From positions 489,146 to 553,145 of the forward strand of contig JAIWWG010000013.1 of NCBI GenBank assembly GCA_025435555.1: a DNA stretch of 64,000 bases, written 5' to 3'. The notes under the pieces are model-generated. The model was not told the origin of the DNA, made no database searches, and worked only from the letters and a program-made list of their open reading frames with translations. How positions within the stretch are numbered: position 1 is the first letter of the stretch; each line of letters opens with the position of its first letter. The position numbers were made by a program, and so were the translations under genes. This stretch comes from Chytriomyces cf. hyalinus JEL632. Lineage: Eukaryota > Chytridiomycota > Chytridiomycetes > Chytridiales > Chytriomycetaceae. This document shows, piece after piece, positions 1-10,186 of this stretch.

Positions 1-640
1 CAAGTGGCCGCAAGGACGATGAGAGGTGGAGCGACTTTTTTAAATTGTCATTGAGCGCAAGTATCGAAGAATCTGTGATTTCTGACGGCGTTTCGCTCGA
101 GTCGGTTTCGATATCTCCAACGTGATCGATTTGTTTTCGAGGCAGCGATGGCTCTTTCATACGGGCTGCGTTTGTTGTTGGTAGTGAGTCATGGCGCGAT
201 ATTTGCGGGGAAACTGCTGGCGGACTCAATGAAATGGATGCTGGAACAATCGGTTCCTTCGAGACTGGAATCGACGGCGGTTTCGTTGCGGCTGGGGCAG
301 GTTTTTTAAGGTAGGAGGATTTTGCAGCTGTGGCGGTGTGTTCTTTCGGTGTTCCAACCTTTTTGTTTGTCAGACTACTGAGATATGCTTGCAGCTCATT
401 CGATTCACTTCCATCAGATAAGACGTTATCGCTGTCCTGGTCATCGCTGTCTTCCCAGTCGTACTTTTTGGCGCGAGTTCGCTTTGCTGTCGAAGCAGTC
501 TTTCCAGGGGAGTAATTTATTTTGGCGCTTGGTTGACTTCGAGATGGTGAAGAAAACTTGCTGTTTGTTCCGGAGGCACCACGAAGCAGCGCGTTTGCTT
601 TTTCAAGCGCTTGTGAGGCGGAGTTGAGCCGTGCATGCAT
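1..640 (-). CDS. Ser/Lys-rich protein, N-terminal part, possibly DUF4614/C19orf44-like
   Basis: The minus strand is open without a stop from the ATG at 638-640 to the window edge, giving the first 213 residues; the C-terminus lies outside. The ATG sits in an A-rich context. The protein is hydrophilic: an N-terminal helix-like stretch with the word EKANALLRG, then basic KRTRAKKYDWEDSDDQDSD, then an acidic run leading to ELQAYLSSL, and later SSYLKKP. The acidic block before an LxxYLSSL word and a nearby YLKK word recall the order of motifs in the ciliary-associated C19orf44 (DUF4614) family, which would suit a flagellated organism, but this is recalled similarity only. No catalytic domain is visible. 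The next gene upstream ends 100 bp away on the same strand. Confidence 0.55.
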   Translation of the reverse strand, partial: MHARLNSASQALEKANALLRGASGTNSKFSSPSRSQPSAKINYSPGKTASTAKRTRAKKYDWEDSDDQDSDNVLSDGSESNELQAYLSSLTNKKVGTPKEHTATAAKSSYLKKPAPAATKPPSIPVSKEPIVPASISLSPPAVSPQISRHDSLPTTNAARMKEPSLPRKQIDHVGDIETDSSETPSEITDSSILALNDNLKKSLHLSSSLRPL

Positions 641-739
641 TTTGATATTTTTTTGTGTTCGGAATTGTCACACATTTATGCCAGAGACGCGATCAAGAAC
701 CAAAACAAAAATCCTCAATAAAACTCAAGCAACTACAGT

Positions 740-1395
740 TCAATCAAAGCATTCATTCAGCATTCTCCTAAGATCTTGCCGATTGATGTCGTTCACTTTA
801 TCTTGTTTGCTTTTCGGCACCTGTGTAGAGTGACAAAGTCAGTTGAATGCGTAATGCCATCTTCAAGAATGCCGCTGTATGTACCTTCAGTTTTATCTTC
901 TTTCCCGTGATGGCGCTGTATCTGACTTCGCCACTTTCATCCGAGTCGGATGCGCTGCTGTCGCTGCTCTCTGCCTTCTTTTTCGACTTTTTCTTGGATT
1001 TCTGTGGCGTGAATCAGGAAAGGTAAACCCAATGGAAAATACCAAATCGGACAAAAATAGGGGAAAGCAACCTTTTCCTTTTTCTTCTTCTTGTCCTTGT
1101 CCTTTTTCGACTTGCTCGACTTTTTGGCTGAACAGATCGAAGCGAGGGGTGGGCATGAGGAACCATGTATCCCAACAAACATACTCTCACTCACACTTTT
1201 TGCGCCTTTTCATGCGTGCGTCCGACCCATCGGAACCATCGTCATCCTCGTCTCTGTCCCGCTTCTTTTTTTCCCGCCTCCTCACTTTCTTATCGTCCGA
1301 CTTTGCGTCACTGTCGCTGCTACTTCCACTGCTGCTATCCCCCACATCATCTCTGCGCTGATGTTTGCGCACTTTGTTTCGATCCGAGACGTGCT
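740..1395 (-). CDS. Lys/Ser-rich nuclear-type protein, 5' exon unresolved
   Basis: Four exons join in phase: 1195-1395, 1072-1127, 885-1001 and 740-820. The introns 1128-1194 (GTGAGT donor), 1002-1071 and 821-884 end in CAG. The visible protein has about 150 residues. An Asp/Ser block (DSSSGSSSDSDAKSDDKK) is followed by alternating basic and acidic clusters (KKSSKSKKDKDKKKKKEK and a second KSKKK block). The C-terminus reads VRYSAITGKKIKLK and ends near LRRMLNECFD, which looks more conserved than the rest. I could not find a start codon in frame: the 1195-1395 exon is preceded by an acceptor-like TTCAG, and the first exon must lie upstream, perhaps between 1396 and 1680. Composition suggests an RNA-binding or nucleolar protein, but no family was recognised. 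Confidence 0.5.
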
Positions 1396-1974
1396 CTGAA
1401 TTCGGGTTTCGCTCGAATTGGAAGAAAGACGCAAGTCGCAAAAACAAAACAGTGCAGTTGCGTCATTGGTGTTTTTGGTTCAAGTCGTTCAATTTTTGGT
1501 CGCATTGCAGGGCGGCGTGTCGGCCGGTTGACAGAAAACATGGAAAGAAGGGGGAAGAGAGAAACCAGTCAGCCGTTTGTTAAGAAATGCGGAGAGGCAA
1601 AAGAAGGAGTGAGGACGGCGAGAGTTATGCATGCTGTATACAAGTGGCGCCATGAATGGGAGTAGACACCTTTTGTCGACAGTCTTGCGCTGTCTTCCAT
1701 TTCGGTTTTGGTTGGTAAATATTTTTAGGTTTTATGTACGATAAACTCGGCTCAATATTTGGAAGCTCCCCCTTTCGTGAGGTAATTGCTTACCATAATT
1801 ACGACAAGAGGAGTTAGTGCTCCAGGTGGTTATCGCACCTTTGGCCCCGTTTATACACCCAATCACGGAAGGAGTTTCGATATTGTAAGTGGTTCAACGA
1901 GGTGGTAATATTCTCCACGAATCTTCAAAACATTCAAGCTCATTCCCGCAACTACATTGCATATACATATTTAT
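1396..1974. other. Intergenic region with unresolved 5' exon
   Basis: This stretch lies between the Lys/Ser-rich gene and the stop of the ELMO gene, both on the minus strand. It must hold the first exon and promoter of the former; candidate ATGs on the minus strand near 1518-1541 and 1630 do not join cleanly in phase. A pyrimidine-rich run on the minus strand lies at about 1536-1566. I see no RNA gene or repeat here. Confidence 0.4.
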
Positions 1975-4900
1975 TTATTCGTCATCTCCGCTCTCGTAAA
2001 CATCGAGCAACTCTCGCACCTTCATGTCAGAGACCAGACTCTGCAGCCCTCCCATCCGTGCCTCACGCCCATCGTCAGAACCGCCATCCCCACCGCGATA
2101 ATAAAAAGGAACAGAGGGTACAGGCGGATCACCAAGCTCCGGCGCCACGCTCGGCACACTCAACCCACTCCCAGTGATGCCAAGCAGAGCCACTTTCAGT
2201 TCCAAATCAGTCAACTGCAAAATTAGTGTTGCTGTTTCTTGCGTGGAAATGTTCTTGTCGAGTAGCATGTTGAAGGCGTCTATCCATTCAGAGTATTCCC
2301 GTTTCGTGTGGCATACAAAGTCCGCCAGAGATTCGGGGTTTGTGCTTCGAGAATAGGATGTTGTGGAATTGGCTGATATGGATGTGGCTATTGAAAAGCA
2401 AAGACTCGAGTCTTCTTGCACAGTTTTTCGTTTGGAACTGAAAATTGGGGACGAGAATCCAGACAGGACTTCAGTGACGTGAGTGATATCAACTGTGTAT
2501 TATTACGCGCCGCAGTCAGTAACGATTCGAACAGAATGCAAAAAGCAACACAACGCACTTTTATGTTTTAGATTTTGCAGTTCAGGTTTGGGAAGATTCG
2601 TTGGAGGCGCTTCGCTCTTGAATTCTCCGTAATGTAAGACTTTTGCATTTGGGCTCAAGCGATAAAAGCGGTGCACATTTTTAACGCGACCTTTCTCATT
2701 TACGGCTGGAAACCAGGCACCTTGCATTATCAGCGTTATTCTTTGTGCCTTGACAAACTCATAGTTCTGTTTATACAATTTTTCACGGAGAGTGCTACCA
2801 ATCCAGAAAACAGATTCAAAAATTCGTTGCAAAATCAAATCAAAATCAAAATCAAAAACTTACCGGACAGCCAGTCGCGACATTAACACATCATCATTGC
2901 TCACTTCCTTCAACTGACGCTCACGAATTACCGAATACGGAACCGAGAGCATTTCGCGCTCAAAATGGACTAGTTGGGTGCCCACACTCGCCAGTTGACT
3001 ACTTGAAGCAATACAGGCACGAAAATGAAACCCGACTGCGGCCGCAACACGAATTACATCCTCACTGCCGCTCACATTTTTTGCCTCCATATCCAACCAA
3101 AGCCGTAGGTATAATCGTAAAGAGATGTGGAAGATGGTATCAAATTCAAGCAGCAATGGTTGTACGGAGGTGGTGGTTGGGTCTGTTTAACATCAATCGC
3201 ACCGGAAGAAGCACATATAGTTAGTGCAAATGCACTCATTGATTCTCGTGGTCAACTCACATCCAGAACTGATCTCCCAAAAGTCTGATAACAGCTCAAC
3301 AACTTCAACGCACGCTTTTCCAAATGGACATCGCTTCTCCAGTGGCTTAACAGACTGCTCACGCAAGAACCGGGCCATCAAATCCACGTGCGTCATTACA
3401 AACGAATGCATCATTTGCAGACCAAACAAGCCAACCCGAGAAAATTCTTTCCTTGGATTTTCATTCTAGTTTTTGTTTTTTTTTGGCGAGACGTAAGAAC
3501 GATGCGCTTTGAAAAAAAATGACTTCTCGTCGCCGCTCACATCAAAACCGAGTTTTTTCCACCTCATATTTGCAGCTGTGCTCATGCTCAATGGAGGAGA
3601 AGACGCCTGCGCGTCATTTGAATCCAGCGATGCTGATACTACACTTTTCCAGATTTCGGCAATAAGGCGTGATTCCGGAAAATATCGCACGTCCCACTTT
3701 TTTTTCGCAGCTGACACTCCATGCTCAGAGGACACCGAAGGATCTATTAAAGACAAGTGGGTGGCCGCACCTCCGACAGATGTCGCAATCGTGGTTCGTT
3801 TACTGCGTGACCAGTGTTTCACAAGAAGACGTTGAAATTCGACAATGAGACGTCGTAATTCGTCATTTGCCGGTTCCGAAATCAGCTGCTGTCTTCGTGT
3901 GAGCGAAACAAGTGCTGTTCTAAATTTGTGCTCCTCGAGACATTCAAGAAAAGAAAAGGTGGGCTGTTTGGATAGAGTGTTGGAGAAGGCTGTGGAGCCC
4001 GTTGAAGCTCGTGCAGTAACTGAGGATGCAGATGAAGCCGAGGTGAAGGAGCTCAGTTGCGAAGAAGCTGTGGGATTTGAAGAATACAAAGATTTGTGTA
4101 CGAATGCATTCAAGAGAGACAGTGTGGTCACTTGAAGCGAGTAATCTTCCGAATGCGTCAGTCTATCGATCAGGGCTGATGTGAAATTGGGTGACGCCGT
4201 AATGAAATCAGCAATTTGCGGCCAGAAAGAGTTTTGCGCGGGGACTTTTGAATTTGAATCAAACGAGAGCGAGTTCGAGTTTGGCGGCAGCGATTGCAGC
4301 AACAACAACCTGATTAGAATTGCGCTCGCCGGATTGATGAGCACTGACAACGGCGGCTCAACAAGAACAATCGACAAAAGAGCATCCAAGACGGCGGGAG
4401 TATCATTAAAACGCGTCGAGTGTGTTGAGTCGTGCAATTCGAGCATTGTGAGCAGCGCTGAGAGAGCGTTGGCCAGCATTTCGATTTGGATAGGGTACGT
4501 GCAGCTCGGCGCATGAGTCGTTCGTCCCTGATCCGCTGTGTTTCCTGCGACTAGTGGCTCATGTTGAGCGAATGTATCCGCGCATGCGCACGGCGAGGTT
4601 CGCCGCACAACGGGCCCAACAAGGCGCATAATGACGGCGAGCAGTGACTCAAGCCCGTCGCGTGCCACAACAAACGCTTCAAAGAACTCCGTGTCCTTGA
4701 TGAGAGATACAAGTGCGAACAATGCAGCATTGGCGATCCGTGTTCCGTCCACGCTGTCTACACCAACTCCACCACCGCCATCCTCCTTTCCATGCAAGTA
4801 CATTGTCCTCAGTACGGCTTGCATGTCGACTGCTAATAGAACGGGACTTTCGCAAACAGAGAGCCACATCGGCGTCGTCCCAGTCCCGCTCGGTCCCCGT

Positions 4901-5145
4901 CCCTGACTCTGCTTATGCTGTCCGAGCTGTAAGGCCGCCCTCAATGCCCGTGTGTCTCTGAGGGTGACACCTTCGCTGCGCAGCACGAACCGTCCTCGCG
5001 TGTCCCTCGTCTTGCCTTCGGGTCCTTCCATCCCAAGCATGCGTGCCACTTGTTCTGCCGTCTGCGCCACAGGTGCGTACGGATTAACCATGCAGTCCAT
5101 GCCCTCCCCAGTGCTCTCCTTCACTATTCGAACCACCACAGACAT
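1975..5145 (-). CDS. ELMO/CED-12 family protein
   Basis: Five exons: 3541-5145, 3261-3465, 2864-3182, 2555-2794 and 1975-2437, all joined in phase, giving about 943 aa. The start ATG at 5145 opens directly into the family's N-terminal repeat region. The ELMO core follows; its end reads MRWKKLGFD, and the first intron removes 75 nt to join NENPRKEFSRVGLFGLQMM, a family hallmark. CPFGKACVEV, PLLLEFDTIFH and the C-terminal PH-like part (KVLHYGEF, then FVCHTKREYSEWIDAFNMLL) are in family order. In animals ELMO proteins pair with DOCK proteins to activate Rac and control actin and engulfment; a fungal member probably acts in actin or polarity signalling (inference). Introns 3466-3540, 3183-3260, 2795-2863 and 2438-2554; the last has a weak GTTGTG donor. 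Length is greater than the roughly 720 aa of animal ELMO1 because of Ser-rich insertions. Confidence 0.85.
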
Positions 5146-5318
5146 TTGACAAATTTACAAAAAACGCTTCTATTAAAGGAGATTCAACGCACGAACAGGC
5201 ATCTGGATATTTACCACCGCTTCTGCAATTTCCATCAATTCGGAGCCGAGTGAGTAACGATAATATACACTGCTCTTTCTTTATTATCAACCAGTTCTGT
5301 CGCAAATGATCATAGTTC

Positions 5319-7302
5319 TCACGCCAAAAGGCTTGGCAGGCGGTACTGTAAGTCGCTGTACTCCTCAGCTGCGAGATGGTTGGCCAGCAGCTCTTTGAAA
5401 CTGATCCATTCCTTCAAATGTCTCGATCCCAAACTCTCCTGCAAGTCGTACACGTACTGCATCTTTTCAGGTGCGGGCAGTGCGTCCAAAATAAACGGAA
5501 TTACATCCTTGTTTGATTCTTGCATGTTCAAATAGATCTGTAATGTGCAATTCGGTTTGTTAAGAATTCACATTTTGTGTTTGCATTAAGTGAAAGCTAG
5601 GACTTACTTGAGCAACGAGATCCTTCTCCGCCTCACCCGTACCTGCTACCAAACCCAGCAAATCCGCTTCTTCGCCAGCCATGTGAAATTTTTCACTCAC
5701 TGAGAAGCTTCTTAGTCGATCCACAAACGACTTGTACTCCTCACTGCGCATCAGTTTCTTCAACTGTCCATTCGCAATCATTCCCAAAACTTGCTCAAAC
5801 TCTTCTTCAAACGCCTCCAGCTTGAGCATTCTACGTTCATACTCGGCCCTTGTACCGGCACTTGCACCGCGTTTGCGTCTCTCAAATTCAGGAAACAGGA
5901 CTTGCTCTTCGAACGCTGCATGAGCACGCAACAAAGAGACCAATTTTCTCAGTCGATCTCTCAAAGCTTTTGCTGGAGCAGCCAAGTTTGCAGAATGTCC
6001 TCCATGCAGCAAACTCGTAGCAACGCTTGTGCATTTGTCGAAATTCACCCGAATCGCGACATGCTGAAGCCGCACAAGGCTGGAAACACTTTGCTTTTCC
6101 AGACTTATCACATGCGCGCGTTTCAATTGCTCCAAGGATGGTAACACGAGGGCCACAGCTTTATGGTTCGTTACAGCCAGGATGTATGCACCAAGCCGTG
6201 CGTTTGCTGGGACAGTCACGCCGCGGAAAAATGTGAGCAAGGGTATGCGGTGGAGAAACGGAGCGAGCAAAACATCCGCTTCGCTCAACTTCGCGCCAAA
6301 GAGAAAGCAGGCTTTTTCGTCAGCCTCTTGCAACTCTTGCAGTTGTTGAATTAGGGCCGTGAAGCTTGCATGTAATTTAATGCGTGCCTCAGATTGAGCG
6401 CTTGCGTCTGGGTTTGTAAGGACTCTCATGAAGGCGGGTATTAGCTGGGTGCGGATCATATCGCACAGTGCTTGGTAGTTTGTGTCGTTGCGGAGCAAAG
6501 ATGGGGAAGGAAACTTGCTGTCAACGTCCGCAATGATGGACGCGGAGTCGTTGGAGTAAATTCCGTCTGGGAACTGCAAGACTGAGTTCGATTTGCTTTA
6601 GCTCCACAGTTCTTTCAAGCGTGCAATTCAAGTGGAGCAAAGAATAAGTACCTGGGAACGAGCCATCAGGCGAGGCATCCTTGAACCACGTTGGAAACTC
6701 ACGCTGCTCAGGGAGCCACTTGACAAATTCAATATGCACCTGCTTGAGAGCAAATGCGATACGAACTTGTTCGGTGAATGGACAGTCACCGCGAGAATAT
6801 AGACGGTATCCCGAGCTTGGCTTAAGACTCACTGCAGAGTCACTTGGGGAGACGACAGCTCGTGGTTGCGTAGAAATCACGGTTGATTTCAATGTGCTCT
6901 TGGAAACTGCAGTTTCGAGAACGTCGAAAACTGGTTTGCCGAGGGTTGACGTGTTCCTGGTTTATGTCGTCATATTCAACCGATGTGATATCGCGTCGGA
7001 CATGAAGGTTTTTAAATGGCACTTACGGACGAGAAGTCATTTCAGATGTCAAAGCCGATGGAGGCAGGGTCGGTGCAGCAGCACTGCTTTGCGAGAGTAG
7101 ATAGTCTCTATTAAGGGCAGGTAGGAAACTCCAAGCACGACCAAACAACTTACGGAGACTGAACAGCGTTGGCACTCTTTGCGATGGAAACACTTGCTGG
7201 GGGATGTTGAGGTTGGGCCGTCAAAACCGACGCGGCCTCGGCGTCAGCCTTTGACGTGCGCGACGCGGAGGGGGTGCCGAAGCAGGAAGACAGACAGCTC
7301 AT
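5319..7302 (-). CDS. Omega-type glutathione transferase fused to hemerythrin-like domain
   Basis: Five exons: 7154-7302, 7027-7107, 6652-6956, 5608-6581 and 5319-5537, about 575 aa. The start at 7302 is the first ATG after an in-frame TGA. Residues 1-120 are Ser/Ala-rich and may be a leader. A thioredoxin-like GST N-domain starts near 127 (YRLYSRGDCPFTEQVRIAF) with Cys135 in a CPF motif as in omega/DHAR enzymes, continuing to FPDGIYSNDSASII. An all-helical GST C-domain follows at about 210-330 (CFLFGAKLSEADVLLAPFLH). Residues about 345-570 look like a hemerythrin HHE bundle: His352, LRAHAAFEEQVLFPEFE (His399, Glu403/404), and FHMAGEEADLL (His478, Glu482/483), possible di-iron ligands. The Cys-type GST predicts glutathione-dependent thiol transfer or dehydroascorbate reduction; the HHE part could bind iron, oxygen or NO. 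The joint role is inference. Confidence 0.75.
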
Positions 7303-7987
7303 TCAGGTTTGGGGGTGGTTGTTGTCAGAAACGGATGGGTTGGTTGGTTGGTTGGTTGGTTGGTTGGTTGGTTGTTGTTGGACCGGTTTCTGTCAGAGAT
7401 GCGTTTTTCAAACAGAATGCCAGATTGGCCCTTTTTAAGTGGATCATAAAAGATAGGATAAGATTCCGGAAGTTGCGGCTTGTGACGGACGAAAAAAAAT
7501 TTGTCACTTTTTTTACTCAGCATGGGACCCAAGCCTGACAAGCAGCGCGAATGAAGCAAACGGCGCCAGACACGCCATGCGCAGCGTCCCATCCAGCATA
7601 GCTAGCATCCATCCAGCGTCATTCTGCTGTCATGAGGGTCTGCATGGACCGCAAGGTGGACTGGGTCTGCTTAGATGACTCGCCTCGCAATATCTGTTAT
7701 CAGCGTGGGGTCATGTGCAGTCTGCGGGAGAAGTGGTGGAGAGGAATGTTATGCCAGTATAGCAATGCGTACCCGCACAAACACGGGCGTGTAAAGTGTT
7801 TCGTTGGTTGTCCATTGTTGCTGCCATCTTCTGGAACAAAAAATCTGTTCAACCAATCCCCTAACTTTGAATCAACACCCATCAGCTGTGGACATAACTC
7901 TACTCGCGCGTTAGCAGAAGCTAGATCAATAATTGGATTGTTTGCCGACGCGGAGTTCCTCTCTGACTGCACCCTCCTCTCGCAGCA
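7303..7987. promoter_or_regulatory. Divergent intergenic region with GGTT repeat
   Basis: These 685 bp separate the GST-hemerythrin gene (start 7302, minus) from the unknown gene starting at 7988 (plus), so promoters for both should lie here. Apart from the tetranucleotide repeat near 7337-7375 I see no coding exon, RNA gene or clear TATA box. Small open frames on both strands in this stretch have no recognisable content. Confidence 0.45.
7337..7375. repeat. (GGTT)n microsatellite
   Basis: About nine uninterrupted copies of GGTT are followed by two TTG triplets. It lies just upstream of the GST-hemerythrin gene start, where on the coding strand it reads (AACC)n. Length polymorphism is expected. 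Confidence 0.95.
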
Positions 7988-9115
7988 ATGAACATAGCAG
8001 TGAACAAGTCAAATCCAACACGGGTTTCTCACACATCGTCCAACTATGGAACAGCTCCCTCACCTCCAGCGCGTGATCGCTTTTCGCCGCGCAACCAGCT
8101 TCACATATCCGTTCCAGTTGCTGGCAACTCCGAACGACAGCGAGACGCGAAAGGCAGCCCAAACTACAAATATGCACCACCGGTCAATTCTCCAGTTAGA
8201 CTTTCGGTCTCTCCAAACGGTGCGCAGCCTTCGTCTGCGTTGTCGTCTGTGAAGAGACGACTGAACGGGAACAAACACGGCTTCACGCACACGTCCAATG
8301 CCGTTCCGGCCCCACCACCACCTGCTCCCATGAAGATGAACATTGCTCCGATCATCACCGGCAGCCTCGTTTCGTCCCCGTTAAACCTAAATGGGTCTCC
8401 CAAATCAGCCACTGGCAGTCAAAAGAAACGGGTTGTGCTCAACGATTCACCTACCATAGTGTACTTTTCTTCCTCAACTACTAGCATTGAGAAAGGAGAC
8501 GTTATTGCACAAGAACCGCCCACGACACATGCCGCAACAGAAAACCCATTGCTTATGGATCACTTACAACGCCACACCATTCCGCCGTCGTACCTGATGG
8601 ATCGCAACATTTACAATATCGACGGCACGCGGATCCATGGACCCCAGCACTCGCAGGCAGTGTCTGTTAGTCACATGGACATTGCAGTCGACGACCTTCT
8701 GATGCCGTTCCCTGCGCAGGAAGACACGAACGAGTACAACGCGTTCGATGGCACGCGTATGCATCCGGACATTGTGTCTGAAAGTGTCTTGTTTGCAGAT
8801 GAGCTGCGCGCATGGGACGCCGAGGCGGCTGCGGCACAGGCGGCACGTGCGCAGACAGGCATGAACGTGTTTGCGCGTGTTTTTGTGCCGTGCATTTGCA
8901 CGGATGGAGATGGGTTCTTAAAGAGCGAGGAGGAGGACGTTGTCGTTGCAGCGTCGCCTGCGAGTGCGGTCTTGTTGTTTGGGGTCCCTGGCAACACGGA
9001 CGAGGGTGAGTATCAGGGGTGTGCAGCGAGTGTGGAGATGCGGGTGCAGATGGATGATCTTGTACTGGCAGCCTTGGAGAAGAAGTTCGGACAAAGCTCT
9101 GTTACTGTTGAGTGA
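7988..9115 (+). CDS. Unrecognised 375-aa protein with disordered N-terminal half
   Basis: This is a single open frame from ATG 7988 to TGA 9113-9115, followed at once by an A-rich stretch including AAATAAA. The first half is rich in Ser, Pro and Asn with a VPAPPPPAPMKMN run and phospho-acceptor-like SP motifs. A central part repeats a short word: NIYNIDGTRIHG near residue 210 and NEYNAFDGTRMHPD near 250, so DGTR(I/M)H occurs twice about 45 residues apart, each after a Tyr-Asn word. The C-terminal third has an Ala-rich helix (WDAEAAAAQAARAQ) and a hydrophobic core (VFARVFVPCIC, ASAVLLFGVPG) ending in LVLAALEKKFG. I recognise no family. A GGTGAGTATCAG word at 9005-9016 could be mistaken for a splice site, but the frame is open through it. 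Confidence 0.65.
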   Translation: MNIAVNKSNPTRVSHTSSNYGTAPSPPARDRFSPRNQLHISVPVAGNSERQRDAKGSPNYKYAPPVNSPVRLSVSPNGAQPSSALSSVKRRLNGNKHGFTHTSNAVPAPPPPAPMKMNIAPIITGSLVSSPLNLNGSPKSATGSQKKRVVLNDSPTIVYFSSSTTSIEKGDVIAQEPPTTHAATENPLLMDHLQRHTIPPSYLMDRNIYNIDGTRIHGPQHSQAVSVSHMDIAVDDLLMPFPAQEDTNEYNAFDGTRMHPDIVSESVLFADELRAWDAEAAAAQAARAQTGMNVFARVFVPCICTDGDGFLKSEEEDVVVAASPASAVLLFGVPGNTDEGEYQGCAASVEMRVQMDDLVLAALEKKFGQSSVTVE

Positions 9116-9313
9116 AATAAAAAAAAAATGTTTTTTATTCGCAAACCTGACAAGAAACAGAAAACAGAAGATGATGGAACATGATGGAAGAATCCCAAAC
9201 TCATCTTCTTCTGGTCTCTGTCTCTTCTCTTTTCTGTTTCTTCTCTTTTTTCTCAGTTCTTTTCTGTTTTTACGATAAAATCATTTCTAAGTTACAGTGA
9301 ATTTAAACGACAA

Positions 9314-10111
9314 ATGAAGCGGGCTCTTGAAGAAGGTGCAGCACAAGAGGCAAGACCCAAACGGTCCAAAGAACAATCCACCCATCCATCAGCCTCCTCT
9401 TCGAAAAAAGCAACCAAAAAGAAAACTGCAAAAGAGCCAAAGAAAGTCGTCCATCCCTATGCATCGAAAGAATATCGCTACATGCACGTCCGTCTCATCT
9501 GGTCGTCCAGCCTTTCCTCAAAGGCTCCCGAATCTCTGACGCAGGATCAGTTTAGCGTGACTGTCGATCGAGCCCTCAGGGACATGTTTGGGATTGTTGG
9601 CGCCGGCCTCCGCACTACAACACTCCTTCTCTTTTGCGGAAACAGCAGCGAAGCAATCTTACAGTGCCCTATAAGGTGTGGCAACCTTTGCATCTTGCAT
9701 CTGCAAAAAACTCCGTTTTTTTTTCGCGTGTTGACCCAGTTTCCCTTTTTTCGCAGGTATGCAAAGGACATTCGAGCTGCCATATCGCTGTCTCAAACAT
9801 GCCAGTCCAAACTTATCAAGTTTGATATTCTTGGGATGGATGATGCGATCCAACTACTGACGTTATTGCCATTTCCAAAGCCTGCACTTGAAGTGGACGG
9901 ATTGACTGGTTTGGCCGTGCCAGTAAACAACAACATCAACAGCTCGAATGCATGCGAATGGGAGATTGGCGTGGATGTGGCAGAGGCTTGTGGATGGAAA
10001 TCAAGGAAAGAAGTCGGCGAGTATCAAGGGAGGGAGGATATTCTCGAACAAGGTGTTTATAAAGGGATGCAAGAATTACTTGGGCTGACTGGCGTCCAAC
10101 AGAGCATATAA
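9314..10111 (+). CDS. RNase P/MRP protein subunit, Rpp14/Pop5 family
   Basis: Two exons, 9314-9675 and 9757-10111, give about 238 aa. The 81-nt intron (GTGTGG...CGCAG) has no stop in frame, so an unspliced reading is also open and would add 27 residues. A basic Lys/Ala-rich tail of about 45 residues precedes the family fold: KEYRYMHVRLIWSSS, then LTQDQFSVTVDRALRDMFG and VGAGLRTTTLLL, then the segment joining PIR to YAKDIRAAISL. The LxDLFGxVGA-like word and spacing fit Rpp14 better than Pop5. These proteins pair with Rpp30-type subunits in the RNase P and MRP holoenzymes that mature the 5' ends of tRNA and pre-rRNA in the nucleus. The C-terminal 60 residues are not conserved in my memory of the family. 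Confidence 0.68.
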   Translation: MKRALEEGAAQEARPKRSKEQSTHPSASSSKKATKKKTAKEPKKVVHPYASKEYRYMHVRLIWSSSLSSKAPESLTQDQFSVTVDRALRDMFGIVGAGLRTTTLLLFCGNSSEAILQCPIRCGNLCILHLQKTPFFFRVLTQFPFFRRYAKDIRAAISLSQTCQSKLIKFDILGMDDAIQLLTLLPFPKPALEVDGLTGLAVPVNNNINSSNACEWEIGVDVAEACGWKSRKEVGEYQGREDILEQGVYKGMQELLGLTGVQQSI

Positions 10112-10186
10112 AATAATACTTTTATTGACGTGCATGGATTCGTAACGAAGGGATGCACAGATTCCTTGAAGAAAAAGAAACGATAA

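Noticed and set aside
879-1665. Overlapping plus-strand frames
   Set aside because: They are antisense to the Lys/Ser-rich exons, which splice in phase with consensus borders on the minus strand.
7632-7991. A 119-codon plus-strand frame in the divergent intergenic region
   Set aside because: Cys/Trp-rich with no domain and it overlaps the start of the 375-aa gene in another frame.
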